In this document: piece by piece, positions 26,411-34,880 of the stretch
Numbering within the stretch: the stretch's first letter is position 1
Layout: each line of letters begins with the position of its first letter
DNA from: Gammaproteobacteria bacterium
Lineage (GTDB): Bacteria > Pseudomonadota > Gammaproteobacteria > Enterobacterales > Kangiellaceae
Length of the DNA stretch: 46,298 nucleotides
Assembly: GCA_029880585.1 (NCBI GenBank)
Contig: JAOUOC010000002.1
Coordinates: 1-46,298 of the forward strand
Reading direction: 5' to 3'
The notes under the pieces: model-generated
Database searches by the model: none
What the model was told of the DNA's origin: nothing
What the model saw: only the letters and a program-made list of their open reading frames with translations
Translations under genes and position numbers: made by a program

Positions 26411-27817
26411 CTAAATTACTTTAGAAAAACTGTTTATAACCTGCAACTCATTTAGATAGGCATCAAAAGTCATACATATGTTCCTGATAAGCAGTCTGCC
26501 TCGATTAGTGACGTAAATACCTTCATCATCCAGCTCTACCAACCTGTCATCAATATAAACAGACAACATTTCCAATTCATTTTTAAAATATTGATCGAAA
26601 TTGATGTCAAATTTTTCTTCAATATCTTTTTTAATCACTTCAAAATGGCATATCAATGAAAATATCACTGCCTTTCTGACCAGATCATCATAAGACATTC
26701 CAACACCACGCCAGCTGGGTATTTTATTTTGATCCAGAGCTTCGTAATATGAATCAACATCTCTGACATTTTGGTGATATTGGTTATTAATAGAACCAAT
26801 GGATGAAACTCCGACCCCGATTAATTCATATTCCTCATGGGTTGTGTATCCCTGAAAATTTCGATGCAGACATTTGTTATTTTGTGCAATAGCCAATTCG
26901 TCATCCGGTTTGGCGAAATGGTCCATGCCAATGTATAAATAACCTTCGCCTTGCAGTGTTTTAATTATGTACTCAAAAATGTTGAGTTTTTCAGTTGGGC
27001 TTGGCAGCTCATAGCTATTTATTTTTCTTTGTGGCTTAAATCTGTGGGGCAAATGAGCATAGTTAAACACCGAAATTCTGTCAGGAGAAATTGTAATAAC
27101 TTTTTCGAGCGTTGATTTAAAAGTTTCTTGCGTTTGTAAGGGCAAACCATAAATCAAATCAAGATTTATCGAAGTGAAATTATACTTTCTGGCTTCGACA
27201 ACCATTTCATTGGTCATTTCAAAGGATTGTATACGGTTGATAGATTGTTGCACTTTTGGATCAAAATCCTGAACGCCCATGCTCATTCTATTGAACCCCA
27301 TCTCAGACAAGGTTTTAATATCTTCAATATTTAACGCTCTGGGATCAACTTCAATAGAGATTTCAGTGGAATCTTCTTGCGGCACATCAAAATTGGCATA
27401 AATCACATCCATAATTCTCTTCATCTGAGACATGGATAAATAGGTTGGTGTTCCCCCACCCCAATGAATCTGACGCAAGGTTTTGGCAGATAGTTCTTTA
27501 CTAACCAGTTCAATTTCCTTGATAAGATACTGAACGTATTTTTCAGCCTTGTCTTTGTGCTTGGTGATAATTTTATTGCACGCACAGTAATAACAAATAT
27601 TTTGACAGAAAGGCACATGAATATATAAAGACAGAGACTTGTCTTCAGCTAAACTATTCAGGCACACTAAATAATCGTCTAAACTATAATCTTCTGTAAA
27701 TTCGAGTGCTGTAGGATAGGATGTATATCTTGGACCCGCGATATTATACTTTTTAAGTAGTTTCTCATCCCACTCTAATTGTCCAAATGGTTTCAATTTT
27801 ATCTCCTGATTTGCCAT
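26411..27817 (-). CDS. hemN: Oxygen-independent coproporphyrinogen III oxidase
   Basis: A 468-residue radical SAM enzyme that converts coproporphyrinogen III to protoporphyrinogen IX without oxygen. The cluster motif is C71, C75 and C78, followed by C80, as in E. coli HemN. Other blocks are GPRYTSYPTALEF, HWGGGTPTYLS, RMSMGVQDFDP and DLIYGLPLQT. ATG 27817 has a poor RBS. AGGAG lies inside the first codons, 6 nt ahead of a TTG at 27796, which would give an N terminus nearly as long as that of E. coli HemN; translation may really start there. An FNR-type site lies 74-87 nt upstream. Confidence 0.95.
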   Translation of the reverse strand: MANQEIKLKPFGQLEWDEKLLKKYNIAGPRYTSYPTALEFTEDYSLDDYLVCLNSLAEDKSLSLYIHVPFCQNICYYCACNKIITKHKDKAEKYVQYLIKEIELVSKELSAKTLRQIHWGGGTPTYLSMSQMKRIMDVIYANFDVPQEDSTEISIEVDPRALNIEDIKTLSEMGFNRMSMGVQDFDPKVQQSINRIQSFEMTNEMVVEARKYNFTSINLDLIYGLPLQTQETFKSTLEKVITISPDRISVFNYAHLPHRFKPQRKINSYELPSPTEKLNIFEYIIKTLQGEGYLYIGMDHFAKPDDELAIAQNNKCLHRNFQGYTTHEEYELIGVGVSSIGSINNQYHQNVRDVDSYYEALDQNKIPSWRGVGMSYDDLVRKAVIFSLICHFEVIKKDIEEKFDINFDQYFKNELEMLSVYIDDRLVELDDEGIYVTNRGRLLIRNICMTFDAYLNELQVINSFSKVI

Positions 27818-28211
27818 TTCATTTTGCTCAATATTACAGTTTTACAGTAACCTCATGGTGCATAGAATACCAGTTTTGAAAAAGGAAACCCTGATCTGGA
27901 TCATTTTTCTTTTTTTTGACTGATTGATATTCACAGGATATAGCAAATTGAAATTTATTATCAGGAAGTTTATTTTGATATAGTATCAATGGTTGCTCAA
28001 TAAAAAATATTCGATAAAATAAACAACCAGTTGACTTGAATATAAAACGATATTGCAATAATGTCTTATTATAACAATGTTTTCTTTTAGAGTGCTTGTG
28101 TTATATTAGACAGCATAACATCCCATTATGTTTTGTGAACCGATGTTTTTGAGCATAACAAGTAACTTTGTTTACAAGCGATATAACTGTACAAGTGTGG
28201 TAGCGGCATAA
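27818..28211. other. Divergent intergenic region between hemN and TetR gene
   Basis: No gene is supported. The hemN side carries an FNR-like site (27891-27904) and a possible -10 element TATTCT read on the minus strand (27869-27864). The TetR side carries an inverted repeat, arms TGTTAT at 28099-28104 and ATAACA at 28115-28120, and a second AACAT/ATGTT pair at 28117-28132. A short open frame at 27834-28058 has no protein-like content. Confidence 0.55.
27891..27904 (-). promoter_or_regulatory. FNR-box-like site before hemN
   Basis: CTGATCTGGATCAT keeps the inner eight positions of the FNR site TTGATNNNNATCAA. Its centre, 27897.5, lies about 40 bp upstream of the start point expected from a TATTCT at 27869-27864, which is the class II activation spacing. 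FNR is encoded 75 nt beyond hemN. Confidence 0.65.
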
Positions 28212-28844
28212 ATGATTAAAAAAAAAATAGGCAGACCATCTTTATCTCCTGAACAAAAAGAATTAATCAGAAATGAGATAATCAATATTGCCAGAGATCT
28301 TTTTATCAATGATGGTTATGAAAATACCAGTATGCGTAAGATTGCTGCAAAGGCAGGGTTCGCTCCCACAAAAATATATTATTATTTTGAAAATAAAAAA
28401 GAAATCCTTAAACATTTTTGGGATGATATTGCGACAGAATTATATCAATTCACCACGCCACCCAAAGATTATAAAAATGCCCCTCTGAAATCATTACGCT
28501 ACATTATGCAACGTAGCGTGGACTACTGGATCAATAATCCAAAAAGCTATCAACTGGGAATTGCTACACAGGATTTCCCGATCCATCAGGAAGAAAGTTT
28601 TAACATCAATGATACATCGGCATCAATAAACTATCTCCAACTGATCAGAGATAATGCACAGGCGTGTATTGACCAGAAAATATTTCCCGGTAAAGATAGT
28701 TTAATGGTCTCTAAAATTATCAGCGTCTCAATCTATGGCATCTATGGTTCATTTTATAATCTACCATCAATAGACTGGGATGAAAGAGAGTTACTGGTTA
28801 AACTTGCCATTGATAATACTCTTTTAGGTTTACAATACGAATAA
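28212..28844 (+). CDS. TetR/AcrR family transcription regulator
   Basis: A 210-residue regulator. The N terminus (residues about 20-66) has the typical TetR helix-turn-helix: NIARDLFINDGYENTSMRKI, then AAKAGFAPTKIYYYFENKKE. The C-terminal ligand-binding region (about 75-205) is helical and has no recognised specific features. TetR regulators usually repress neighbouring genes until a small molecule binds. Nearest are the divergent hemN and the downstream pepE, but neither is an obvious target. Inverted repeats in the 100 nt upstream could be its own operators. The RBS is weak. It has no clear terminator. Confidence 0.92.
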   Translation: MIKKKIGRPSLSPEQKELIRNEIINIARDLFINDGYENTSMRKIAAKAGFAPTKIYYYFENKKEILKHFWDDIATELYQFTTPPKDYKNAPLKSLRYIMQRSVDYWINNPKSYQLGIATQDFPIHQEESFNINDTSASINYLQLIRDNAQACIDQKIFPGKDSLMVSKIISVSIYGIYGSFYNLPSIDWDERELLVKLAIDNTLLGLQYE

Positions 28845-28913
28845 TCTCAGCTGATGCATATTTAGCTGTTTAAGGTTAAAATATCTGTTCTTAAAATTTA
28901 CCTGAATACGTTT

Positions 28914-29624
28914 ATGAACCTATTATTATTGAGTAGCTCCAAAACAGATTCTGATGACTATTTGATTCATGCTGAATCATTTATTAAAAGTTTTCTAGCA
29001 AAAAGTTGCCACTGCCTGTTTATTCCCTTTGCAGGTGTGACTATAAATTACGATGAATACACTCTTAAAGTTTCTCAGGTTTTTGAGCAATGGGGCTTTA
29101 CGATTGAATCGATTCATCTATCTGAAAACATGCCCCAATCTATTGAAAAGGCTGAAGCTATAATTGTCGGCGGAGGAAATACATTTCATCTTCTCTCTCA
29201 ACTTCAACAATATAATTTGATTGATGTGATCAGAAAAAAGATCATGCAAGGCGTTCCATATTTGGGTTGGAGTGCAGGTTCGAACATCGTTTCTCCTGGT
29301 ATTTATACAACTAATGATATGCCTGTTATTCAGCCAGAAAGTTTTAAGGCATTAAATCTTTTGCCTTTTCAAATTAATCCTCATTATATCGATGGTAATC
29401 CACCTGGACATCAAGGTGAAACTCGAGAGGATAGATTGTTGGAATTTTTACAGATTAACCAGACGCAAAAAGTTATCGCTTTGCCCGAAGGTTCTGCCTT
29501 GCGGATAAATGACAATCAAATAACCTTTTGCAAAACCAATAATCTTGCCGGTTATGTTTTTGAATATGGAAAAGGTAAACAACCCATCCAGGAAACTGAT
29601 TTGACCTGTCTTTTAAATGTCTAA
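28914..29624 (+). CDS. pepE: Dipeptidase E (aspartyl dipeptidase)
   Basis: A 236-residue S51 family serine peptidase. The catalytic triad known from Salmonella PepE falls at the same numbers: S120 in GWSAGSN, D135 in TTNDMPV, and H157 in QINPHYID. GGGNTFHLL is the oxyanion-hole region. PepE splits dipeptides with N-terminal aspartate in the cytoplasm. The start ATG at 28914 has a poorly defined RBS. It is followed by cmoA on the same strand; if cmoA starts at its earliest ATG, the two overlap by 8 nt. Confidence 0.93.
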   Translation: MNLLLLSSSKTDSDDYLIHAESFIKSFLAKSCHCLFIPFAGVTINYDEYTLKVSQVFEQWGFTIESIHLSENMPQSIEKAEAIIVGGGNTFHLLSQLQQYNLIDVIRKKIMQGVPYLGWSAGSNIVSPGIYTTNDMPVIQPESFKALNLLPFQINPHYIDGNPPGHQGETREDRLLEFLQINQTQKVIALPEGSALRINDNQITFCKTNNLAGYVFEYGKGKQPIQETDLTCLLNV

Positions 29625-29655
29625 ACCTGCTTTACAATTAATGCGAAATATTCTC

Positions 29656-30384
29656 ATGAATGACAAAATTGACAATTTGTATGCTAGCCAACAATCTGGA
29701 CAACCCTTTAGTTTTAATCATTCAGTTGCCGAAGTTTTCCCTGATATGATTAAACGCTCGGTTCCAGGTTACGACAAAATATTAAGAAACATAACTCGCC
29801 TTTCAAGTCATTTTGTCAAACCTGATACCAATTGTTATGATCTGGGGTGTTCTTTAGGGGCAGCAAGTCTGGCTATGAGTGAAGGGATTCAACATCAAGA
29901 TGTGACAATTGTTGCGGTTGATAACTCAGATGCTATGCTGGCAAAATGCAAACCTCACATAGACGCATTCAAACACAAATGTAATATTGAACTTATTCAT
30001 GACAACATACAAAATATTTCCATCACTAATGCCTCAATGGTCGTATTGAACTTTACCTTGCAGTTTCTTCCCACCAATGACAGAACTTCATTACTCGGAG
30101 AAATTTATCAGGGAATGAATGATGATGGTGTTTTATTAATATCTGAAAAAATATGCTTTGAAGATGAAACAATTAATCAATTGATTAATAAACTACACCA
30201 CCAGTTTAAAAGCGACAACGGATATAGCCAACTTGAAATCAGTCAAAAAAGGGATGCTTTGGAAGATGTTTTAATACCACAAACCCTTGAGCAACATATA
30301 TACAATTTAAAAGATGCTGGCTTTAAACATATTGACTGCTGGTTTCAACAATATAACTTTGTCTCAATAATTGCCATTAAATAA
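29656..30384 (+). CDS. cmoA: Carboxy-S-adenosyl-L-methionine synthase
   Basis: A 242-residue SAM-dependent protein that makes carboxy-SAM from SAM and prephenate. Conserved blocks are VAEVFPDMIKRSVPGYDKIL, CYDLGCSLGAAS, VAVDNSDAMLAKC and NFTLQFLP. The frame is open further upstream (ATGs at 29617 and 29641), but starting at 29656 gives exactly the same distance, 23 residues, to VAEVFPDM as in E. coli CmoA, so I prefer it. No start has a strong RBS. Its product feeds CmoB, encoded 21 nt downstream. Confidence 0.95.
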   Translation: MNDKIDNLYASQQSGQPFSFNHSVAEVFPDMIKRSVPGYDKILRNITRLSSHFVKPDTNCYDLGCSLGAASLAMSEGIQHQDVTIVAVDNSDAMLAKCKPHIDAFKHKCNIELIHDNIQNISITNASMVVLNFTLQFLPTNDRTSLLGEIYQGMNDDGVLLISEKICFEDETINQLINKLHHQFKSDNGYSQLEISQKRDALEDVLIPQTLEQHIYNLKDAGFKHIDCWFQQYNFVSIIAIK

Positions 30385-30405
30385 CTACAAGATTTGATAA
30401 TTACA

Positions 30406-31404
30406 ATGATTGACAAACAACAATTTCGACATGATTTATTGAAATCATCCATATCAGCATTAACTGACATTCTATTGGAAACAGTGGATAAAAAGTTTCA
30501 ATCTTATACCCATGGCGAACTTTCTGAATGGGAAAATATTATTAGATCACTACCGATAATTCAGCCAGGCGAATTTGAATTAAAGAAGAGAGTTTCCATT
30601 GGTAGCAAAGACAATTTAATTAACCATGGAATCAATGTTGAAGAATTGACTAACACATTGAAAAAACTGCACCCATGGAGGAAAGGCCCATTTGACTTTT
30701 TTGGTATTCATATTGATACAGAATGGCGCTCAGACTGGAAATGGAACAGGGTTTTACCTCATATTTCCTCGCTAAAAAACAGAACCGTTCTTGATGTTGG
30801 CTGTGGAAATGGCTACCACTGTTGGCGTATATATGGTGAAGGTGCAAAACTGGTTTTGGGGATCGACCCGTCGCAAAAGTTTTTGGGGCAATTTTCTATA
30901 TTTAAAAAGTATCTTTCAGACATCCCCGTACATCTACTACCACTTACTCTTGAAGATATGCCAGATACCGAAATGTTTGTAAGTGATGGATTAAAAGGGT
31001 TTGATACTGTATTTTCCATGGGCGTCCTATACCACAGACGCTCACCGATAGATCATTTATTAGCGCTCAAGTCTCAATTAAACAAAGGTGGTGAGTTGAT
31101 TCTTGAAACACTGGTTATTGATGGTGATGAGACATCGGTATTGGTACCGGAAGATCGTTATGCTCAAATGAGAAACGTCTGGTTTATTCCTTCAGTTACA
31201 GCACTGGAGCGCTGGTTGAGAAGAAGCGGTTTTATAAACATTCGGACTGTTGATATAAGTAGAACAAGCTATGAAGAACAAAGAAAAACAGACTGGATGC
31301 ATTTTCATTCTCTTGAAGATTATTTGAATAACGAGAAAACGTTAACAGTTGAGGGCTATCAGGCTCCAACAAGAGCAATACTCATTGCCAATAAACCCAA
31401 ATAA
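30406..31404 (+). CDS. cmoB: tRNA U34 carboxymethyltransferase
   Basis: A 332-residue methyltransferase-fold enzyme (E. coli 323). It transfers the carboxymethyl group of carboxy-SAM to 5-hydroxyuridine at position 34 of certain tRNAs, giving cmo5U, which widens wobble decoding. Conserved blocks are LHPWRKGPFDFFGIHIDTEW, RSDWKWNRVLPH, VLDVGCGNGYH, FSMGVLYHRRSP and LVPEDRYAQMRNV. The frame could begin at a TTG at 30394, but ATG 30406 gives an N terminus MIDKQQF close to E. coli MIDFGNF. It is cotranscribed with cmoA. Confidence 0.95.
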   Translation: MIDKQQFRHDLLKSSISALTDILLETVDKKFQSYTHGELSEWENIIRSLPIIQPGEFELKKRVSIGSKDNLINHGINVEELTNTLKKLHPWRKGPFDFFGIHIDTEWRSDWKWNRVLPHISSLKNRTVLDVGCGNGYHCWRIYGEGAKLVLGIDPSQKFLGQFSIFKKYLSDIPVHLLPLTLEDMPDTEMFVSDGLKGFDTVFSMGVLYHRRSPIDHLLALKSQLNKGGELILETLVIDGDETSVLVPEDRYAQMRNVWFIPSVTALERWLRRSGFINIRTVDISRTSYEEQRKTDWMHFHSLEDYLNNEKTLTVEGYQAPTRAILIANKPK

Positions 31405-31741
31405 ATTAAAAACATATATATATTAATCAAAAAAAAATTATGGCTAATTCTTATAATCTTTGCTAGATTTAACAAGATGTTTGTGTTTATAGTGCTGTTA
31501 TACGATTTTAAGCTGAAAAAAATTGTTTTTAGTCTAAAAAGCAAGTATGATTTTGGCGCTATTGATTGAGTTTTAAATGCACCATTAACCGAATTGATAA
31601 ATGGTTCGTTTTTTGTTCAAAAACAAATGAAAATGTGAACTGGTTCCACATTTTTTTACAGTTTTGTTTTATTATTCTAAAACAAGGGATTGTGTTTGTA
31701 GTTCAGGATGGATGTAGCAGCAACTTGAAAGGCATCCGAAA
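31405..31741. other. Intergenic region before the HD-GYP-like gene
   Basis: No gene is supported. The region is very AT-rich. It holds a palindrome TTTTTGTTCAAAAA (31610-31623), which also occurs at 14093-14106, and a 22-bp inverted repeat with 8-bp arms TTGTTTTA (31664-31671) and TAAAACAA (31678-31685). AAAGG ahead of the start is the RBS. No clear terminator for cmoAB is visible. Confidence 0.5.
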
Positions 31742-33031
31742 ATGCATCTCGATACACAAGAGACATTAGTAGAAGATTTAACCTTAGGCATGTATGTGTC
31801 CCGTCTGGACGTGCCGTGGGTTCAAACGCCTTTTCCTATCCAGGGTTTCCAAATCACAAAAGATGAAGAGCTTGAGCTCTTGTCTCACTATTGCAATAAA
31901 GTTTATGTTGATATTAAACGAAGTAAAGTTGATGTTGCTGCCAAACTAAATATCACCTCTAATGCAAAACCTGGTAAGGGTGAAGCACAATTTGATGCTG
32001 CAACTCTTCGTTTGATGAAAGAGAAAGCTCGTTTCAAGCCTAGAGTTACTACATACCAAGCTTTAAACAAGATGAAAAAAGAAGTTAAAGCTTCTGCTCA
32101 AATGTATGACAAGATCACCACTCAGATGGCTGATATATACGAAAGAATTCAAAATAATGGCGCTTTTGAAATTAAAGAAATTACTGTAGCTTCAAATGCT
32201 ATGGTAAAAAGTGTCATCAGTAACCCTGACGCTCTGGCATGGTTATGTAGAATCAATACTGCAAGTGAAAAACTACACCAACAAGCTGTAAGAAGCGCAA
32301 TATGGGCTTTAATATTTGCACGACATCTTGGTCTTTCAGAATCTGATTTGCATGATTTGGGAACTGCGCTGTTATTGGCTCCAATCGGTAAAACCAAAAT
32401 TGACAGTGCACTTCTTAAAAATAGAAGCAGCGCAAATGAAGTGCAACAATTCAATGAACACGTATCTCTGACCTTGGCTGAAACAAAACAAATGTTTTCA
32501 CCAAATCATCAGATCAATTACATCATTGCTTCTTACTGTGAAAGAAACAATGGAACAGGCTACCCTCGCAATTTGATTGGTAACAAAATACCATTTCTCG
32601 CGCGTGTTGCAGGTATTGCAGATTACTACGAGCAATTAATCAACCCTTACTCTTCAGATGCTGCAGCTATGACACCATCAGAAGCAATTTCACATTTATA
32701 CAATATCCGTGGAAACTTGTTCCAGTTGGAATTGGTTGAATCATTTATTCAGGCAATCGGAGTTTATCCTACTGGCAGTCTTGTTGAATTAAACGACAAA
32801 TCAGTTGCTATAGTTTTAGAGCAGCCTGAGAATGCAAAGTTGCGGCCCAGTGTTGCAATATTAAAGGATTCAGCAGATAAGTTATGCAATAAGCCTGAAA
32901 CTATTAATCTGGCTAAAGAAGGCGTAAACTTGTTAATCAGCAAAAGTTTATCCAGCACTAGCCATGATATAGATGCCAAAACAATTCACCAAAGTATATT
33001 TGGAAGTTCTGGCTGGTTCTCTTTTTCATAA
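31742..33031 (+). CDS. DUF3391/HD-GYP-like protein with lost catalytic residues
   Basis: A 429-residue protein. The N terminus (about 1-130) matches DUF3391, which usually precedes HD-GYP domains: VEDLTLGMYVSRLDVPW, then CNKVYVDIKRSK. Residues of about 180-350 have the HD-GYP framework, but the key motifs are damaged. HDIGK is APIGK (A213, P214), and the HHE of the second motif is YCE (Y265, C266, E267), while GYP (273-275) and ARVAGIADYYEQL remain. HD-GYP enzymes break down the second messenger c-di-GMP; without the HD pair and these histidines this one probably cannot. It could still bind c-di-GMP or a protein partner, as other degenerate HD-GYP proteins may. Good RBS (AAAGG). It is a single-gene unit with a terminator. 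Confidence 0.88.
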   Translation: MHLDTQETLVEDLTLGMYVSRLDVPWVQTPFPIQGFQITKDEELELLSHYCNKVYVDIKRSKVDVAAKLNITSNAKPGKGEAQFDAATLRLMKEKARFKPRVTTYQALNKMKKEVKASAQMYDKITTQMADIYERIQNNGAFEIKEITVASNAMVKSVISNPDALAWLCRINTASEKLHQQAVRSAIWALIFARHLGLSESDLHDLGTALLLAPIGKTKIDSALLKNRSSANEVQQFNEHVSLTLAETKQMFSPNHQINYIIASYCERNNGTGYPRNLIGNKIPFLARVAGIADYYEQLINPYSSDAAAMTPSEAISHLYNIRGNLFQLELVESFIQAIGVYPTGSLVELNDKSVAIVLEQPENAKLRPSVAILKDSADKLCNKPETINLAKEGVNLLISKSLSSTSHDIDAKTIHQSIFGSSGWFSFS

Positions 33032-33046
33032 TACAAAGAATTAAAT

Positions 33047-33079
33047 AAAAAAAGAGGAGCCTATGCTCCTCTTTTTTTT
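33047..33079. terminator. Bidirectional Rho-independent terminator
   Basis: The stem AGAGGAGC (33053-33060) pairs with GCTCCTCT (33065-33072) around CTAT, with an A tract before and a T tract after. It can end transcripts from both the HD-GYP-like gene (plus) and the DUF885 gene (minus). Confidence 0.93.
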
Positions 33080-33102
33080 GCAGATTACCTAAACTAAATC
33101 GG

Positions 33103-34848
33103 CTATTTTCTGTTTTGTTTAATGTAATTATTAATTTGCTGCTCAAGCACATCCAAAGGAATAGAACCATTTTTCAATATCTCATCATGAAACAGTCTAA
33201 GGTCAAAACTATCTCCCAATGCTTTTTCGGCCTTGGCTCTTAATTCCAGAATTTTCAATTCACCCAATTTATATGCCAAAGCCTGACCTGGCCAACTAAT
33301 ATAACGATCCACCTCGGTTCTGATATTATGAGTTGATAAGGCAGAGTTTTCCTCTAACAATTTGATAGCCTGTTCTCTTGTCCAGCCCTTGGCATGAATA
33401 CCTGTATCTATAACCAAACGCCCTGCTCGCCACATTTCATAAGTTAATCGACCAAAGTTACTATAAGGGTCCTGATAAAAACCCACTTCGAGTCCAAGTT
33501 TTTCACTGTATAGTCCCCAGCCTTCGCCAAAGGCTGAAATATAAGAGTAACGTCTGAAATTTGGCACATCTTCCAGTTCCTGATTAAGCGCTCCCTGCAA
33601 ATGATGACCAGGCACAGCTTCATGTAAAGTCAGTGCTTCAAGTGCATAAAGCGGTCTTTTATCCAGAGCATAAGTATTCACCCAGTAAGTACCAGGTCTG
33701 TCACTGTTTAATGGTGCAGACACATATCGTCCAGTGGTGTATTTAGGTGCCATAGCCGCAGGAACAGGCTCAACCGCATAGGGTTGCCTGGGTAATCTGG
33801 TGAAAAGTTTAGGCAATTTACCATCCATTTTTTTTGCTATATAGGCGGCTTCCTTTAACAAATCCTGTTCCGATTTTGCGTAAAATTGCGGCGAATTTCT
33901 TAAAAAATCTAAAAAATCTGCAAAACTACCGTTAAAACCTGATTCTTTAATAACAGCTTCCATTTCCTTGCGAATGCGCGCCACTTCCTTCAATCCAATT
34001 TGATGAATTTCTTCAGCCGTCAGATCAAGGGTTGTATAATTTTTTATTTGTGCCTGATAATAGTTTTTGCCATCAGGAAAATCATACGCGCCCAAGCTTT
34101 GCTTGGTATTTGGAATATATTCTTCTTCAAAAAACGTATACAATTCCTTAAAAGCAGGAAACACCTCATTGGCTATCACTTTTTCTGCCTGCTTTTTTAA
34201 CTGTTTTTGTGATCTGGATGAGATGCTATCAGGCATATTGTTAAATGCCTGTAAAAATGGACTTTTAGAAACACCCTCATCATAGGCTTTTTTTATTACA
34301 TCAGAAAAACCATTCATAACAACCTTTGGCATTGAATAGCCTCTTTTCAAACCTTTACGCATATTCTTTATCTGCTGGTCAAAATAACGAGGAACAGCTT
34401 TCAGGCGTGCAATATAATTTTGGTAATCTTTTTCATTTTGCAGCGGTACCTGTTGATGCAATCGCATGATCTGGGTGTGAAAGCCTGAATCAGACAAAAA
34501 CGGCATTTGATAGCTCTTAAATTCAATTTCAGATAAACGCCATAGCAACTGGGTTTTAAAAATTTGATAATTGATTTTGTCTGTTTCATTCAACTTGTTA
34601 AAATCAATTTCTTCCAGCGCTTTTAAAAATGCTTTTGTTTTCTCTCCTCTTTTATTAAAACTTTCTTCTGATACCTCTTCCAGTAAATGGTTGCTATTAC
34701 GCAAACCTTGTCTGGTCGCCATCATGGGAGATTGTTCCAGCCTGAACTGCCAATCCTGATCGAACAGATCATAAAGTTGTTCTTTAACTGTATTTGCTGA
34801 AGCCAGAGTTGAAAACAGCAACAAGCTTATTACTAATATTTTTTTCAT
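33103..34848 (-). CDS. DUF885 family exported metallopeptidase-like protein
   Basis: A 581-residue protein. Residues 1-18 form a signal peptide (MKKILVISLLLFSTLASA). The rest has the DUF885 pattern, with the zinc-binding HEAVPGHH at 409-416, the upstream YWVNTYALDKRPLYALEALTL split across 389-408, and the downstream SAFGEGWGLYSEKLG. Such proteins are zinc carboxypeptidase-like enzymes, probably of the periplasm; substrates are mostly undefined. An open frame reaches 34884, but AGGT precedes ATG 34848 and the signal peptide starts there. It lies 32 nt after the APC permease on the same strand, so peptide breakdown and amino-acid uptake may be linked. Confidence 0.92.
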   Translation of the reverse strand: MKKILVISLLLFSTLASANTVKEQLYDLFDQDWQFRLEQSPMMATRQGLRNSNHLLEEVSEESFNKRGEKTKAFLKALEEIDFNKLNETDKINYQIFKTQLLWRLSEIEFKSYQMPFLSDSGFHTQIMRLHQQVPLQNEKDYQNYIARLKAVPRYFDQQIKNMRKGLKRGYSMPKVVMNGFSDVIKKAYDEGVSKSPFLQAFNNMPDSISSRSQKQLKKQAEKVIANEVFPAFKELYTFFEEEYIPNTKQSLGAYDFPDGKNYYQAQIKNYTTLDLTAEEIHQIGLKEVARIRKEMEAVIKESGFNGSFADFLDFLRNSPQFYAKSEQDLLKEAAYIAKKMDGKLPKLFTRLPRQPYAVEPVPAAMAPKYTTGRYVSAPLNSDRPGTYWVNTYALDKRPLYALEALTLHEAVPGHHLQGALNQELEDVPNFRRYSYISAFGEGWGLYSEKLGLEVGFYQDPYSNFGRLTYEMWRAGRLVIDTGIHAKGWTREQAIKLLEENSALSTHNIRTEVDRYISWPGQALAYKLGELKILELRAKAEKALGDSFDLRLFHDEILKNGSIPLDVLEQQINNYIKQNRK

Positions 34849-34880
34849 AGCAACCTCATATATATCTAGATAGAAAGTTA

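Noticed and set aside
27834-28058. Minus-strand open frame upstream of hemN
   Set aside because: It overlaps the FNR site and promoter, has low complexity and no good start signal.
31566-31769. Short plus-strand open frame before the HD-GYP-like gene
   Set aside because: It begins with TTG, has no RBS and overlaps the real start codon in another frame.
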